DNA of 36,912 nucleotides, taken from assembly GCA_017613015.1 (NCBI GenBank), contig JAGAEQ010000019.1:1-36912 (forward strand), given 5' to 3'. The notes beneath the pieces are model-generated. The model did not search any database. It was not told where the DNA came from and worked only from the letters and a program-made list of their open reading frames with translations. Positions within the stretch are counted from its first letter, which is position 1. Every line of letters begins with the position of its first letter. Shown here piece after piece: positions 8,403 to 17,958 of this stretch. The position numbers and the translations under genes are program-made. The DNA comes from Bacteroidales bacterium. GTDB lineage: Bacteria; Bacteroidota; Bacteroidia; Bacteroidales; WCHB1-69.

Positions 8403-10530
8403 ACTTCGCCTGATTGTTTGTTTTATCGTATTGGCGGGCTGTGTGTCCGCCCAGGACAGGATTTTCAATTTGCAGGATCTGTTTGTCAGCGGAAAACTGT
8501 ACCCGCAGCGGATGAACCAATGGCAGTGGCTGCCTGATGGAAGCGATTTCGTGTACGAGCGGGACAACGCGCTGGTGAAACGTTCCGCCGCTTCGTCCAA
8601 GGAAAGCGTGCTGTGCTCTTTGGCGGAGGTGAACGCCGCTTTGGGCGCGGCCGGCAAGGAGAACCTGAAACGCTTCCCCTCCATGGCGCACTGGATTTCG
8701 CCCGATCAGGTGTATCTGCGCGTGAAGGACGGCTATGTGCTTTACGATATTCCGGGAAAAAAGATTGTCCATACCTTGAACACGGCGGTTTCCGCTTCCG
8801 CCAACCTGCTGGTTGACTGGGAACACGCCCGTTTCTCCTACACCGTGGGCGACCATTTGTTTGTCTGCAAGGCCGACGGCAGCCCGGTCCGGGTGAACAA
8901 GCAGGCGGAGAAGGATGTCCGCTACGGGCATGTGCCGCACCGCAACGAATTCGGCATTGACAAGGGCGCGTTCTGGTCCCCCAAAGGGAATTACCTGGCC
9001 TTCTACCGCATGGATGAAAGCATGGTGACAGATTATCCGTTGGTGGACGCCCAGGGCCGCATCGCCAAAGTAAAAAACATCAAATATCCCATGGCCGGCA
9101 TGGCCTCCCACGAAGTCACCGTGGGGGTGTATGCGATGGAGACGGGGGAGGTGGTGTACCTCCAGACCGGAGAGCCGCGCGATCAGTACCTGTGCAGCGT
9201 CACTTGGACGCCGGACGAGGAGTTTCTGTTGGTCGGTGTGCTGAATCGCGGACAGAACCATTTGAAAGTGAACAAGTACAACGCCCGCACGGGGGCTTTC
9301 GTCTCCACCTTGTTCGAAGAGACAAACAGCCGCTATGTGGAGCCTTCCGACCCCATGTATTTCCTGCCCGGCCAGCCGGACCGCTTCATTTATGTGTCCC
9401 GCAGGGACGGATGGAAGCACCTGTACCTGTATGACCTTTCCGGCAAGTTGCTGAAACAGCTCACGTCCGGGCCTTGGGAGATCAAGACTTTCGCGGGCTT
9501 TGACCGCAGCGGCTCCCAGGTGTACTTCACCTCCAACCGCGACGAAATCACCGGCGACCATTTTTACGTGCTGGATCTGAAAAAAGAGAAAATCCGCCGG
9601 ATCACGCCGGAAAACGGCACCCATTCCGTGCAGCCGGACGCCACCGCCACGTATTTTCTGGATGTGTACAGCAACATTCACCAGGAATCCAAGTACGTGC
9701 TGCGTGACAAAAAAGGCGCGGTCAAGGAGACGCTCTTGGACAACAAGGGCTACCTGGACGCTTACGCCTTGCCTGAAACCCGTATTTTCACCCTGAAGAA
9801 CGCGAACAATGACGACCTGTACTGCCGCATGATTCTGCCGCCTTCCTTTGACAGTACGAAAAAATACCCTGTCTTTGTGTATGTTTATGGTGGACCGCAC
9901 TCCCAAATGGTCACCAACAGCTGGCTGTCCGGAGGATGGTTCCTGCACTATATGGCGCAGAAGGGCTATATCGTCTTCACCTTGGACAACCGGGGCACGA
10001 GTCACCGGGGCTTCGCCTTCGAGAGCGCCATTCACCGCCACTTGGGCGATTGTGAGGTGGAGGACCAATTGTGCGGGGTGAACTACCTGCGTAGCCTTCC
10101 CTACGCGGATACGGCCCGTTTCTCCATTGACGGCTGGAGCTATGGCGGCTTCATGACCCTAAGCCTGTTCACCCGCTGCCCGGGCGTGTTCAAAAAAGCC
10201 ACGGCGGGCGGTCCGGTGATTGACTGGAAATATTACGAAGTGATGTACGGCGAGCGCTATATGGACATGCCGCAGGAGAACCCGGAAGGCTACGAGCGGG
10301 CTTCCCTGCTGAACAAGGTGGACTCCATTCAGGGAAAGCTGCTGATTTTCCATGGCGCACAGGACGGCACCGTGGTGTGGCAGCACACCTTGCAGTTCAT
10401 TAACCAGTGCATTATCAAGGGGAAACAGGTGAACTACTTTATTTATCCCGTGCACGAGCACAATGTGGGGGGCTACGAGCGTCTGCATTTGTGGAAGAAG
10501 ATAGAGCAGTTCCATGCTTACGACAATTAA
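8395..10530 (+). CDS. Dipeptidyl-peptidase IV-type serine peptidase (family S9)
   Basis: This 711-residue exported peptidase probably removes dipeptides from the N-termini of peptides, feeding amino-acid or peptide catabolism. An eight-bladed beta-propeller (DPPIV_N) fills about residues 70-470, including LAFYRMDESMVTDYPLVD, where the DPP IV subfamily places its substrate-amine-binding acids. The alpha/beta-hydrolase domain has Ser582 in DGWSYGGF, Asp657 in HGAQDGTV and His698 in ERLHLWKK, a complete triad. The N-terminus (MRKLRLIVCFIVLAGC) ends in LAGC, which fits a lipobox with Cys16, although cleavage after VSA would also be plausible. The start overlaps the preceding ligase by eight bases, but a promoter element precedes it. 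It is followed at 36 bases by a lipoprotein gene. Confidence 0.9.
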   Translation: MRKLRLIVCFIVLAGCVSAQDRIFNLQDLFVSGKLYPQRMNQWQWLPDGSDFVYERDNALVKRSAASSKESVLCSLAEVNAALGAAGKENLKRFPSMAHWISPDQVYLRVKDGYVLYDIPGKKIVHTLNTAVSASANLLVDWEHARFSYTVGDHLFVCKADGSPVRVNKQAEKDVRYGHVPHRNEFGIDKGAFWSPKGNYLAFYRMDESMVTDYPLVDAQGRIAKVKNIKYPMAGMASHEVTVGVYAMETGEVVYLQTGEPRDQYLCSVTWTPDEEFLLVGVLNRGQNHLKVNKYNARTGAFVSTLFEETNSRYVEPSDPMYFLPGQPDRFIYVSRRDGWKHLYLYDLSGKLLKQLTSGPWEIKTFAGFDRSGSQVYFTSNRDEITGDHFYVLDLKKEKIRRITPENGTHSVQPDATATYFLDVYSNIHQESKYVLRDKKGAVKETLLDNKGYLDAYALPETRIFTLKNANNDDLYCRMILPPSFDSTKKYPVFVYVYGGPHSQMVTNSWLSGGWFLHYMAQKGYIVFTLDNRGTSHRGFAFESAIHRHLGDCEVEDQLCGVNYLRSLPYADTARFSIDGWSYGGFMTLSLFTRCPGVFKKATAGGPVIDWKYYEVMYGERYMDMPQENPEGYERASLLNKVDSIQGKLLIFHGAQDGTVVWQHTLQFINQCIIKGKQVNYFIYPVHEHNVGGYERLHLWKKIEQFHAYDN

Positions 10531-10566
10531 CAACAAACTATAAACCCAAAAAATCAAGTATCAGTT

Positions 10567-11052
10567 ATGAAGAAATTAGTTTTACTGTTCAGCGTGTTGG
10601 GGATGATGGGTGTGGCCTTCACCTCCTGTAAGGATGATGAGAAGAAAGACAACGAGACACCGGTCGCGGAAACCTCGTATGCGGGCACCTATGTCGGACA
10701 ATACGTTTTGGCGGACACCGCTTATGACGCCAATGCCGTGTTTTTCAACGGTGTGTTGAAGAACCGCCTCAAATTGTACATGGTGGTGAATTTCGAACCG
10801 ACCGACACCGCCGGTTTCTATCGCGCCCAAATAGGGGCCAACGAGACCTCCATCGTGACCTCGCTGTTGGACTACATTGGTGTGAAAACTCCTGAAAATG
10901 TGGAAGAACTGGTGAAAGGCCTGAGCGCTACCGCCCAATTTGACGGCTTGGGCAAGGTGAACATGGCGCTGAATTTCGACATTGACGTCCAGGTGTTAGA
11001 TACCATCAACCTGAACTGGCAGTTGGTCAATTTCGAAGGTTTGAGAAAATAA
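10567..11052 (+). CDS. Small surface lipoprotein of unknown function
   Basis: This 161-residue protein has a lipoprotein signal ending AFTSC (lipid Cys21), followed at once by KDDEKKD. A lysine/acidic stretch after the Cys is the kind of lipoprotein export signal that takes Bacteroidota lipoproteins to the cell surface. The mature part, about 140 residues, alternates hydrophobic and polar residues (YAGTYVGQYVLADTAY, RLKLYMVVNFEPTD) and is probably a beta-barrel or beta-sandwich. It ends LNWQLVNFEGLRK. I recognise no family. It lies 36 bases after the S9 peptidase and 37 bases before a second lipoprotein, with no promoter element between, so all three may form a unit. Confidence 0.7.
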   Translation: MKKLVLLFSVLGMMGVAFTSCKDDEKKDNETPVAETSYAGTYVGQYVLADTAYDANAVFFNGVLKNRLKLYMVVNFEPTDTAGFYRAQIGANETSIVTSLLDYIGVKTPENVEELVKGLSATAQFDGLGKVNMALNFDIDVQVLDTINLNWQLVNFEGLRK

Positions 11053-11089
11053 AAACCGAACAATTTTTTAATTTTTAAATTACAATAAC

Positions 11090-12265
11090 ATGAAAGCAAA
11101 ATCTTTAAAAGCTGTTTGCCTGTTGCTGATGGCTTCGGTTTTTGTCGGGTGCGACAAAGATGACAACACGCAGGGCGGCGGAGCTGGCGGAAACGGCGGA
11201 AACACCGACGGTGTCAGCATTAAAATCTCGGAACCCCAGTGGAACGGGGACGAAGTGACCTATTCCGTGACGGTGGATATCAAGGACGCCACCAAGGAGC
11301 TCAAGGACGCGCAAGACCAGCGTGGCGGCGGCAGCTTTGGCATCGGCTATTTCCCTGTCGGGGCGGAAAGTGGCGAACCCAAGTATTTCAACGGGGACGC
11401 TGTTTCGGAGAAAGTCAGCGGTGACAAGCGTTCGTTTGTGTTCCGCAGCACCTTCCGGGTGGACAACCGCAAGCAGGCCAGAGCCTATGTGTATGTGGGC
11501 AAGGTCGGAGCGGAGGAAGCCGAATACGTTTACGGGGCCTCTTTCTATGTGGAGCCGCAGGCTCCGGGAGGAGACGGCTATTCCGTCACCGGAATCGAAG
11601 AGGTTAGCCATACGGACACTTCCATCACCCTCTCCGCCCGCATCGTGGGCGATCTCTCCAGCGCAGCGCCTTTTGCCAAGGCCAGTTGCGGTTTCATCTA
11701 CTGCCCGGAATCGGAAGGCGTGCCTGTATTTAAGGAGGGTGCGTACATTGACTGCACCGCTTCCGCTTTTGCCAACCAGGGCAAATCCTTCAGCGGCACC
11801 ATCACCGGCCTGCAACCGGACCAGAGGTACAATGTGATGCCTTTCCTGCGCATGACACCCGAGTCCGAACTGATTGTCGGGGACTGGCGCACCTTCACCA
11901 CCACGAATGGCGGCGGCGGTGGCAACCATGACACCAATTGGATACGTATCGACAAGCTGTCTGCTTCGGACACCTTTGTCAGCTACACGGTGACGGGCTA
12001 CATCGACAGTGGCGACCCCATCGCCATCGGAGCCTGCTACAACGAGACGGGCAACCCCACCTTGAATGACAAGGTGTACAATGCCCTGGAACACTTGAGC
12101 GAACTGACAATGACGGAGAATCCGGACGGCTCCCGCACGGTGAGCGGCGTGATTTCCGCTTTGAAGCCCCAGACAACCTATTACTTCCGCGCCTTCATGC
12201 GGTGGAGCAACGGAAAGACGGTGTTTGATCCGGAGATTGTTTCGGTCGTCACTTCAGGCAAATAA
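11090..12265 (+). CDS. Surface lipoprotein with three fibronectin-III-like modules
   Basis: This 391-residue lipoprotein has lipid Cys21 in VFVGC followed by DKDD, an acidic surface-export-type signal. A glycine-rich linker (about residues 28-40) leads into three similar beta-sandwich modules at about 42-155, 162-272 and 284-390. Modules two and three share a strand order: a start such as VTGIEEVSHTDTSITLSARI, a central GFIYCPESEG or GACYNETGNP segment, and an end such as GTITGLQPDQRYNVMPFLR or GVISALKPQTTYYFRAFMR. That ending is the familiar T-x-Y-x-x-R-A pattern of fibronectin type III-like domains in Bacteroidota surface proteins. A second poly-Gly linker separates modules two and three. 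A binding or adhesion role is inferred. It is the last gene before a strong terminator. Confidence 0.75.
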   Translation: MKAKSLKAVCLLLMASVFVGCDKDDNTQGGGAGGNGGNTDGVSIKISEPQWNGDEVTYSVTVDIKDATKELKDAQDQRGGGSFGIGYFPVGAESGEPKYFNGDAVSEKVSGDKRSFVFRSTFRVDNRKQARAYVYVGKVGAEEAEYVYGASFYVEPQAPGGDGYSVTGIEEVSHTDTSITLSARIVGDLSSAAPFAKASCGFIYCPESEGVPVFKEGAYIDCTASAFANQGKSFSGTITGLQPDQRYNVMPFLRMTPESELIVGDWRTFTTTNGGGGGNHDTNWIRIDKLSASDTFVSYTVTGYIDSGDPIAIGACYNETGNPTLNDKVYNALEHLSELTMTENPDGSRTVSGVISALKPQTTYYFRAFMRWSNGKTVFDPEIVSVVTSGK

Positions 12266-12290
12266 GGCTAAAACATTCCTGTTATGCGAC

Positions 12291-12328
12291 AGAGAGGGGT
12301 CTGACAGGCCCCTCTCTTCTTTTTTTTG
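12291..12328 (+). terminator. Intrinsic terminator after the lipoprotein gene
   Basis: A perfect 9-base stem, AGAGAGGGG (12291-12299) with CCCCTCTCT (12309-12317), closes a 9-base loop. It is followed by TCTTTTTTTT. It separates the peptidase-lipoprotein genes from secA. Confidence 0.9.
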
Positions 12329-12398
12329 CGGATGCCGGCGCGTTTTCCTGCGATGAAATTTGTTTGGGAAATTCGTCTGGTCGTATTGTTTTTTCGTA

Positions 12399-12406
12399 TA
12401 AATTTG
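12399..12406 (+). promoter_or_regulatory. -7 element TAAATTTG for secA
   Basis: TAAATTTGC matches the TAnnTTTG consensus, downstream of the terminator and 52 bases before the secA ATG. No TTTG -33 box is found at the usual distance. Confidence 0.6.
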
Positions 12407-12458
12407 CAGCTTTGTTCAGGCGGTGTCGCCTTGTTTGTAATAGATTGGATATTAGTAT

Positions 12459-15400
12459 ATGGCTAATTTTTTAAGTAAACTTTTCGGAACCAAGTCAGAC
12501 CGGGATTTAAAGGAATTGAACCCCATTCTGGAAACCATAAAGGACGCCTATGAGCGGATAAAGGACCTTTCCAACGACGCGCTGCGTGCGAAAACCCAGG
12601 AGTTCCGCCTCCGCATTCAGGAGGCCACCCGGGAGGAGCGTCAGCAGATTCAGGCCATGAACGCCCGCTTGGAGGCGGAGTACGACATGCCGGTCGGCGA
12701 GAAACAGAAGCTGTACGAAGCCATTGAGAAACTGGAGGATTCCATTTACCAGACCTCGGAAGCCGAGTTGAACGAGCTGCTTCCGGAAGCGTTTGCCGTG
12801 ATGAAGGAGACCGCCCGGCGTTTCAAGGACAACAAGGAAATCCGCGTGACCGCCACCGATTTCGACCGCGACCTGGCGACCCGCTACGAAAGCGTCCGTG
12901 TGGAAGGGAACGAGGCCGTTTTCCAGAACAGCTGGATGGCCGGAGGCAACCTTATCACCTGGGACATGTGTCATTACGATGTGCAGCTGATTGGCGGCAC
13001 GGTGCTGCATCAGGGGAAAATCGCGGAAATGGCGACCGGTGAGGGAAAAACCCTTGTCGCCACCCTGCCAGTGTACCTGAACGCCTTGACCGGCGACGGC
13101 GTGCATGTGGTCACGGTCAACGATTATCTGGCCAAGCGTGACTCGGAGTGGATGGGCATGCTGTATTTGTTCCATGGCCTTTCCGTCGATTGCATTGACA
13201 AGCACGAGCCCAATTCCGAAGAGCGGCGGGCGGCCTACCAGGCGGACATCACTTTCGGCACCAACAACGAGTTCGGTTTTGACTATTTGAGGGACAACAT
13301 GGCGCGGAATGTGTCGGAGCTGGTGCAGCGCAGGCACAACTACGCCATCGTGGACGAGGTGGACTCCGTGCTGATTGACGACGCGCGCACCCCCTTGATC
13401 ATTTCCGGCCCTACGCCCAAAGGCGAGGATCAGGATTTTGACAAGTACAAGCCCATTGTGGAGAAACTGTACAACGCCCAACGGCAGTTGGTCAACATAC
13501 TGATGACGGACATCCGCCGCCTGATGAACGGGAACGACCCCAAAAAGGAGGAGGAGCTGGGCAAGCTGCTGTTGCGTGCCCACCGTGCGCTGCCCAAAAA
13601 CAAGGCCCTGATCAAACTGCTGAGCGAGCCGGGCATGAAGCAGCTGCTGCTGAAAACGGAGAGCTTCTACATGGCCGAGCAGAACAAGAACATGTACATC
13701 ATTGACGATGAGCTGTATTTCGTCATTGAGGAGAAACTGAACTCGGTGGACATCAAGGACAAGGGCATTGATTTGGTCGCTTCCGACACCAAAGACCCCC
13801 AGTTCTTCGTGATTCCCGACATGGGCACCGAACTGGCTGAACTGGAACAGCAGCATCTCAGCCCGGACGAGAAGCTGAACCGCAAGAACGAGCTGTACAA
13901 GGCCTTTACCGAGGCTTCGGAGCGCATACATACCGTGCAGCAGCTGCTTCGGGCCTACACCATGTTTGAAAAGGATGTGGAATACGTCATTATAGACAAC
14001 AAGGTCAAGATTGTGGACGAGCAGACCGGCCGTATCATGGAGGGCCGCCGCTACAGTGAGGGCCTGCACCAGGCCATTGAGGCCAAGGAGAACGTGAAGG
14101 TGGAGGCCGCCACGCAGACCTACGCCACCATCACCCTGCAAAATTACTTCCGCATGTACCGCAAACTGGCCGGTATGACCGGTACCGCAGAGACGGAGGC
14201 CGGGGAGTTCTGGAATATCTACAAATTGGATGTGGTGACCATCCCGACCAACAAGCCGGTCATTCGCGAGGACCGCGACGATTTGATTTACCGCTCCAAA
14301 CGCGAAAAATACGCCGCCATTGTCGATGAAATCATCCGTTTGCACGAGGAGGGCCGTCCAGTGCTGGTCGGTACGACTTCCGTGGAGACGTCCGAATTGC
14401 TCTCCACGATTCTGACGCGCCGCCATATCAAGCACAATGTGTTGAACGCCAAACTGCACAAGAAGGAGGCGGACATTGTGGCCGAAGCCGGTAAGCAGGG
14501 CGCGGTGACCATAGCCACCAACATGGCGGGCCGTGGAACCGACATCAAGCTGACCCCGGAGACGCGGGCCTTGGGCGGTCTGGCCATCATCGGCACGGAG
14601 CGTCACGATTCCCGCCGGGTGGACCGTCAGCTGCGCGGCCGTTCCGGTCGTCAGGGGGATCCGGGAACGTCCCAGTTCTTTGTCTCTCTGGAAGATGATC
14701 TTATGCGTCTGTTCGGCTCGGACCGTATCGCCAAGGTCATGGACCGTCTGGGCTTCAAGGAGGGCGAGGTCATTCAGCACAGTATGATTTCCCGTTCCAT
14801 CGAGAAGGCGCAGAAAAAGGTGGAAGAGAACAACTTCGGCATACGTAAAAGGCTGCTGGAGTACGATGACGTGATGAGCAAGCAGCGCGAGAGCATTTAC
14901 AAGAAACGCCGCAACGCCTTGTACGGCGACCGCTTGTCGGTGGATATTGCGGAAATGTTCCGCAGCATGAGTGAGTTCATCACAACCTCCTATCAGGAGA
15001 GCAAGGATTTCGAGAGCTTCGACCGCGCCTGTGTGTCCATCATGGGCTGCGAAAGCCCGGTCTCTTCCCATGACTTTTTCCAGACCAGGCCGGAATCCAT
15101 TATCGAGGCCTTGGACAAGCGTTCCTACGAAAACTACAAAAGCCGCATACTGAAGATTTCCGAGGATGTGATACCGGTGATACAGTCGGTGTACGAAAGG
15201 GAGGGCAACCGTTTTGAAAACATCGCCATTCCCTTGTCTGACGGGAAAAAAGTGCTGCAAATCATCGCGCCCATGCGGCGTTGCCTGGAGAACGGGGCGC
15301 ACGAGGTGGCCCTGTCCATTGAGAAATGCCTGGTACTGGCGGTGATTGATGACGCTTGGAAGGAGCATCTGCGTGCCATGGACGATTTGAAGCAGTCCGT

Positions 15401-15743
15401 GCAGAATGCCTCCTATGAGCAAAAGGATCCCCTCTTGATTTACAAGCTGGAATCGTATGACTTATACTCCGACATGCTGACCGATGTGTACAGTAGCGTG
15501 GTCTCCTTCCTGTGCAACGGGCAGATTCCCTTGCGGGACCCGCAGCACATGCATTCGGCGCAGCAGCCTCAGCAGCAGCCCCGTCTGCGCGAGGGCCGGG
15601 AAGAGGTGAACATGCACACCAACGCCCCCCAGCAGCGCGAAGTGACCCAGCCGATCAAGGTGGAGAAGAAAATCGGGCGCAACGATCCCTGCCCCTGCGG
15701 CAGCGGAAAAAAATACAAGAACTGTCACGGGAGGGTCAGCTAA
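12459..15743 (+). CDS. secA: Preprotein translocase ATPase SecA
   Basis: SecA is the cytoplasmic motor that pushes unfolded proteins through SecYEG. The Walker A loop is GEGKT (residues 194-198) within [14 protein letters not shown], and the DEAD-like box is DEVD (299-302) followed by [12 protein letters not shown]. The second motor half has GRGTDIKL and the [13 protein letters not shown] motif. At 1094 residues it is longer than the roughly 900-residue proteobacterial form. The extra residues lie mainly at about 325-480, as is common in Bacteroidota SecA. The C-terminus keeps the zinc-binding SecB-type tail with C1078, C1080, C1089 and H1090, after a Gln-rich linker. It has its own promoter element and is probably the first gene of a unit with the glycosyltransferase and hldD. 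Confidence 0.97.
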   Translation: MANFLSKLFGTKSDRDLKELNPILETIKDAYERIKDLSNDALRAKTQEFRLRIQEATREERQQIQAMNARLEAEYDMPVGEKQKLYEAIEKLEDSIYQTSEAELNELLPEAFAVMKETARRFKDNKEIRVTATDFDRDLATRYESVRVEGNEAVFQNSWMAGGNLITWDMCHYDVQLIGGTVLHQGKIAEMATGEGKTLVATLPVYLNALTGDGVHVVTVNDYLAKRDSEWMGMLYLFHGLSVDCIDKHEPNSEERRAAYQADITFGTNNEFGFDYLRDNMARNVSELVQRRHNYAIVDEVDSVLIDDARTPLIISGPTPKGEDQDFDKYKPIVEKLYNAQRQLVNILMTDIRRLMNGNDPKKEEELGKLLLRAHRALPKNKALIKLLSEPGMKQLLLKTESFYMAEQNKNMYIIDDELYFVIEEKLNSVDIKDKGIDLVASDTKDPQFFVIPDMGTELAELEQQHLSPDEKLNRKNELYKAFTEASERIHTVQQLLRAYTMFEKDVEYVIIDNKVKIVDEQTGRIMEGRRYSEGLHQAIEAKENVKVEAATQTYATITLQNYFRMYRKLAGMTGTAETEAGEFWNIYKLDVVTIPTNKPVIREDRDDLIYRSKREKYAAIVDEIIRLHEEGRPVLVGTTSVETSELLSTILTRRHIKHNVLNAKLHKKEADIVAEAGKQGAVTIATNMAGRGTDIKLTPETRALGGLAIIGTERHDSRRVDRQLRGRSGRQGDPGTSQFFVSLEDDLMRLFGSDRIAKVMDRLGFKEGEVIQHSMISRSIEKAQKKVEENNFGIRKRLLEYDDVMSKQRESIYKKRRNALYGDRLSVDIAEMFRSMSEFITTSYQESKDFESFDRACVSIMGCESPVSSHDFFQTRPESIIEALDKRSYENYKSRILKISEDVIPVIQSVYEREGNRFENIAIPLSDGKKVLQIIAPMRRCLENGAHEVALSIEKCLVLAVIDDAWKEHLRAMDDLKQSVQNASYEQKDPLLIYKLESYDLYSDMLTDVYSSVVSFLCNGQIPLRDPQHMHSAQQPQQQPRLREGREEVNMHTNAPQQREVTQPIKVEKKIGRNDPCPCGSGKKYKNCHGRVS

Positions 15744-15749
15744 GGCCGT

Positions 15750-16898
15750 ATGAAAAAGGTCGTCCTTTCTGTCACTAACGATTTGTACACCGACCCAAGG
15801 GTTGACAAGGTCGCCCACAGTCTGGAAAAAATGGGCTGTGAGGTTCTCTTGGTCGGCAGGCGTTATGCCGATTCGCCGGTTCTGCCGCCCCGGACCTATG
15901 CCACACGCCGCATGCGGCTGTGCTTCCGCAAAGGCCCGCTTTTCTATGCGGAATACAACTTCCGTCTGTTTTTCCTGCTGCTGTTTGTCCCTTGTGACAT
16001 TCTGGTGGCCAATGATTTGGACACACTGCTGCCCAATCTGTTGGTGAGCCGTTTGCGCCGCAAGGCTTTGGTTTACGACAGCCACGAGTATTTCTGTCAG
16101 GTGTGGGAGGTCGTGCAGCGTCCGAAGGTGCAGGCGGTGTGGCATCGTGTGGAGCGTTACTGCTTCCCAAAGCTGACGCACGTCATCACCGTGTCGGAGT
16201 CCATCGCCGAAGCCTACCGTAAGGAATACGGGAAGCAGGTGGAGGTGGTGCGCAACCTGCCGCTGCGCAGCCCGGAGGCGGAAACGCCGGTTTCGCGGGC
16301 GGACTTGGGGCTTCCGGAAGACCGGAAAATCATTATTTTGCAAGGAAATGCCATCCACAAGGACAGGGGAGGGGAATTGCTGGTGGAAGCCATGCCCTTT
16401 CTGTCGGAGACGGTCTTTTTGCTGGTGGTTGGTGCGGGCGACGCCCTTCCCGGCATGCGGGAACGTGTCGCGGAGCTGGGAATGGAGGACAGGGTGCGCT
16501 TTGCCGGGCGCGTAGCCCCCGAACAGCTGCCGCTGTATACCCGTTGCGCGGACATCGGGGTCTCTTTCGACCGTAACGTCTGCCTGAATCATGCGTACAG
16601 CCTGCCCAACAATCTGTTCGAGTACATACAGGCTGGCATTCCCCTGATTGTGTCCGATTTGCCGGAGCGCCGGCGTATTGTGGAAACCTATCAGGTAGGG
16701 GTGGTGCTGGAGGATTTGCGTCCGGAGGCGGTGGCACAGGCCATCAGCCGTCTGGTCTCCGACACCGCGTTTTACGCGCTTTGTCGCCAACATTGCCGAG
16801 AGGCGGCGCAGCAATTGCATTGGGAAAAGGAGGAGGAGACGCTTAGGCGCGTGTATCTTCCGATTGTTCATAACGAAAATACAGATCAACATTCATGA
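15750..16898 (+). CDS. GT4-type glycosyltransferase
   Basis: This 382-residue cytoplasmic or membrane-associated GT-B glycosyltransferase starts six bases after secA. The N-terminal domain has SVTNDLYTDPRVDKVAHSL, the nucleotide-sugar-enzyme style opening of many GT4 proteins, and a hydrophobic stretch at about residues 68-80. The second domain has the GT4 signature layout: HVITVSESIAEAY, IILQGNAIHKDRGGELLVEAM, VGAGDALPGM, RVRFAGRVAPEQLPLYTRCADIGV, and the donor-binding region PNNLFEYIQAGIPLIVSDLPE. Donor and acceptor cannot be read from the sequence. Its last codon overlaps hldD (ATGA), which makes a role in lipopolysaccharide core or surface glycan assembly plausible, but that is inference. 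Confidence 0.85.
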   Translation: MKKVVLSVTNDLYTDPRVDKVAHSLEKMGCEVLLVGRRYADSPVLPPRTYATRRMRLCFRKGPLFYAEYNFRLFFLLLFVPCDILVANDLDTLLPNLLVSRLRRKALVYDSHEYFCQVWEVVQRPKVQAVWHRVERYCFPKLTHVITVSESIAEAYRKEYGKQVEVVRNLPLRSPEAETPVSRADLGLPEDRKIIILQGNAIHKDRGGELLVEAMPFLSETVFLLVVGAGDALPGMRERVAELGMEDRVRFAGRVAPEQLPLYTRCADIGVSFDRNVCLNHAYSLPNNLFEYIQAGIPLIVSDLPERRRIVETYQVGVVLEDLRPEAVAQAISRLVSDTAFYALCRQHCREAAQQLHWEKEEETLRRVYLPIVHNENTDQHS

Positions 16899-17878
16899 AA
16901 TACACAGTAATCACCGGAGCCGCCGGATTCATCGGCAGCTGCCTGCTGCAAAAACTGCACGAGGACGGATTTTCCGCCTTGGTGGCGGTGGACGATTTCT
17001 CCAAAGTGGAAAAAGCGCGGAACACCGAGCATAAAACCTATCTGCACAAAGTGAACCGCACTGAGTTCTTCTCCTGGCTGGAAATGAACTCCTCCCAAGT
17101 GGAGTGCGTGATACACCTCGGGGCCCGTACCGACACGACCGAAACCCGCTGGGAGATTTTCCAGGAGCTTAACCTGAACTACACCAAGGAAGTGTGGAAC
17201 GCCTGTGCCTTGTACCAGATTCCTTTGATTTACGCTTCGTCCGCGGCGACCTACGGCGCGGGTGAGCACGGCTATTCGGACAGCCATTCCATCGTGGAGA
17301 AGTTGGAACCGCTCAACCTCTACGGCATTTCCAAGAACGAGCTGGACAAATGGGTGCTGGAACAGGAGGATGAGGACGAGCGCACGCCTCCTTTCTGGGC
17401 CGGTCTGAAATTCTTCAACGTGTACGGACCCAACGAATACCACAAGGGGCGCATGGCTTCGGTGGTGTTCCATGCCTTCCGTCAGATCAGCGAAAGCGGA
17501 CGGGTGAAGCTGTTCCGTTCCCACCGTCCCGATTTCAAGGACGGGCAGCAGTTGCGGGATTTTGTCTATGTGAAGGATTTGGTCAAGGTGATTTCCTTTC
17601 TGATGCGCTACCAGCCCCAGAGCGGACTGTACAACGTGGGCACCGGAAAGGCGCGTTCCTTCTATGACTTGGCGGTCAATACCTTCAAGGCTATGGGCCG
17701 GACGCCGGACATTGAGTTTATCGACACGCCTTTGGACATTCGCGACAAATACCAGTATTTCACCGAAGCCGACATCAGCAAGCTGCGCCGTGCAGGCTAT
17801 GACGAGGCTTTCTATTCCTTGGAGGAAGGGGTGGCCGACTATGTGGGCAACTACCTGCTTCCGGATGTGTGCTGGTAA
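16895..17878 (+). CDS. hldD: ADP-L-glycero-D-manno-heptose 6-epimerase
   Basis: HldD (RfaD) converts ADP-D-glycero-manno-heptose to the L-glycero form, the heptose donor for lipopolysaccharide inner core. This 327-residue short-chain dehydrogenase-like epimerase begins with the NADP-binding GAAGFIG (residues 8-14). The active-site region has ASSAATYG (114-121) and Tyr143 with Lys147 in YGISK. Family-specific stretches include HLGARTDTTE (74-83), FFNVYGPNEYHKG, LRDFVYVKD and the ending YQYFTEADISKLR. Start ATG overlaps the glycosyltransferase stop, so the two are coupled. The presence of HldD implies heptose in the outer-membrane glycolipid or another surface glycan of this organism; no other heptose gene is in view. 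Confidence 0.94.
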   Translation: MKYTVITGAAGFIGSCLLQKLHEDGFSALVAVDDFSKVEKARNTEHKTYLHKVNRTEFFSWLEMNSSQVECVIHLGARTDTTETRWEIFQELNLNYTKEVWNACALYQIPLIYASSAATYGAGEHGYSDSHSIVEKLEPLNLYGISKNELDKWVLEQEDEDERTPPFWAGLKFFNVYGPNEYHKGRMASVVFHAFRQISESGRVKLFRSHRPDFKDGQQLRDFVYVKDLVKVISFLMRYQPQSGLYNVGTGKARSFYDLAVNTFKAMGRTPDIEFIDTPLDIRDKYQYFTEADISKLRRAGYDEAFYSLEEGVADYVGNYLLPDVCW

Positions 17879-17895
17879 CTTCTTGGCTTAAAAGA

Positions 17896-17940
17896 AAAAG
17901 GGCCCCTTTGCCGCTTGCCGGAGAGGAGGCCCTTTTGTTA
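17896..17940. terminator. Bidirectional terminator between hldD and cysS
   Basis: AAAAGGGCC (17896-17904) pairs with GGCCCTTTT (17928-17936), with partial pairing of CCTTT/GAGAGG inside. The A-run and T-run flanks let it act on both strands, as expected between convergent hldD and cysS. Confidence 0.85.
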
Positions 17941-17958
17941 TGTGCGTTTGTGTCTCCG

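Noticed and set aside
8350..10068. A minus-strand open frame of 572 codons opposite the S9 peptidase gene
   Set aside because: The plus-strand product has a full catalytic triad and propeller, while the opposite frame looks random with many His and Gln; it is a codon-bias shadow.
12507..15422. A minus-strand open frame of 971 codons opposite secA
   Set aside because: It is the mirror of a clearly conserved secA. GC-rich codon use that avoids TTA, CTA and TCA keeps the opposite frame open; the translation shows no motif or membrane pattern.
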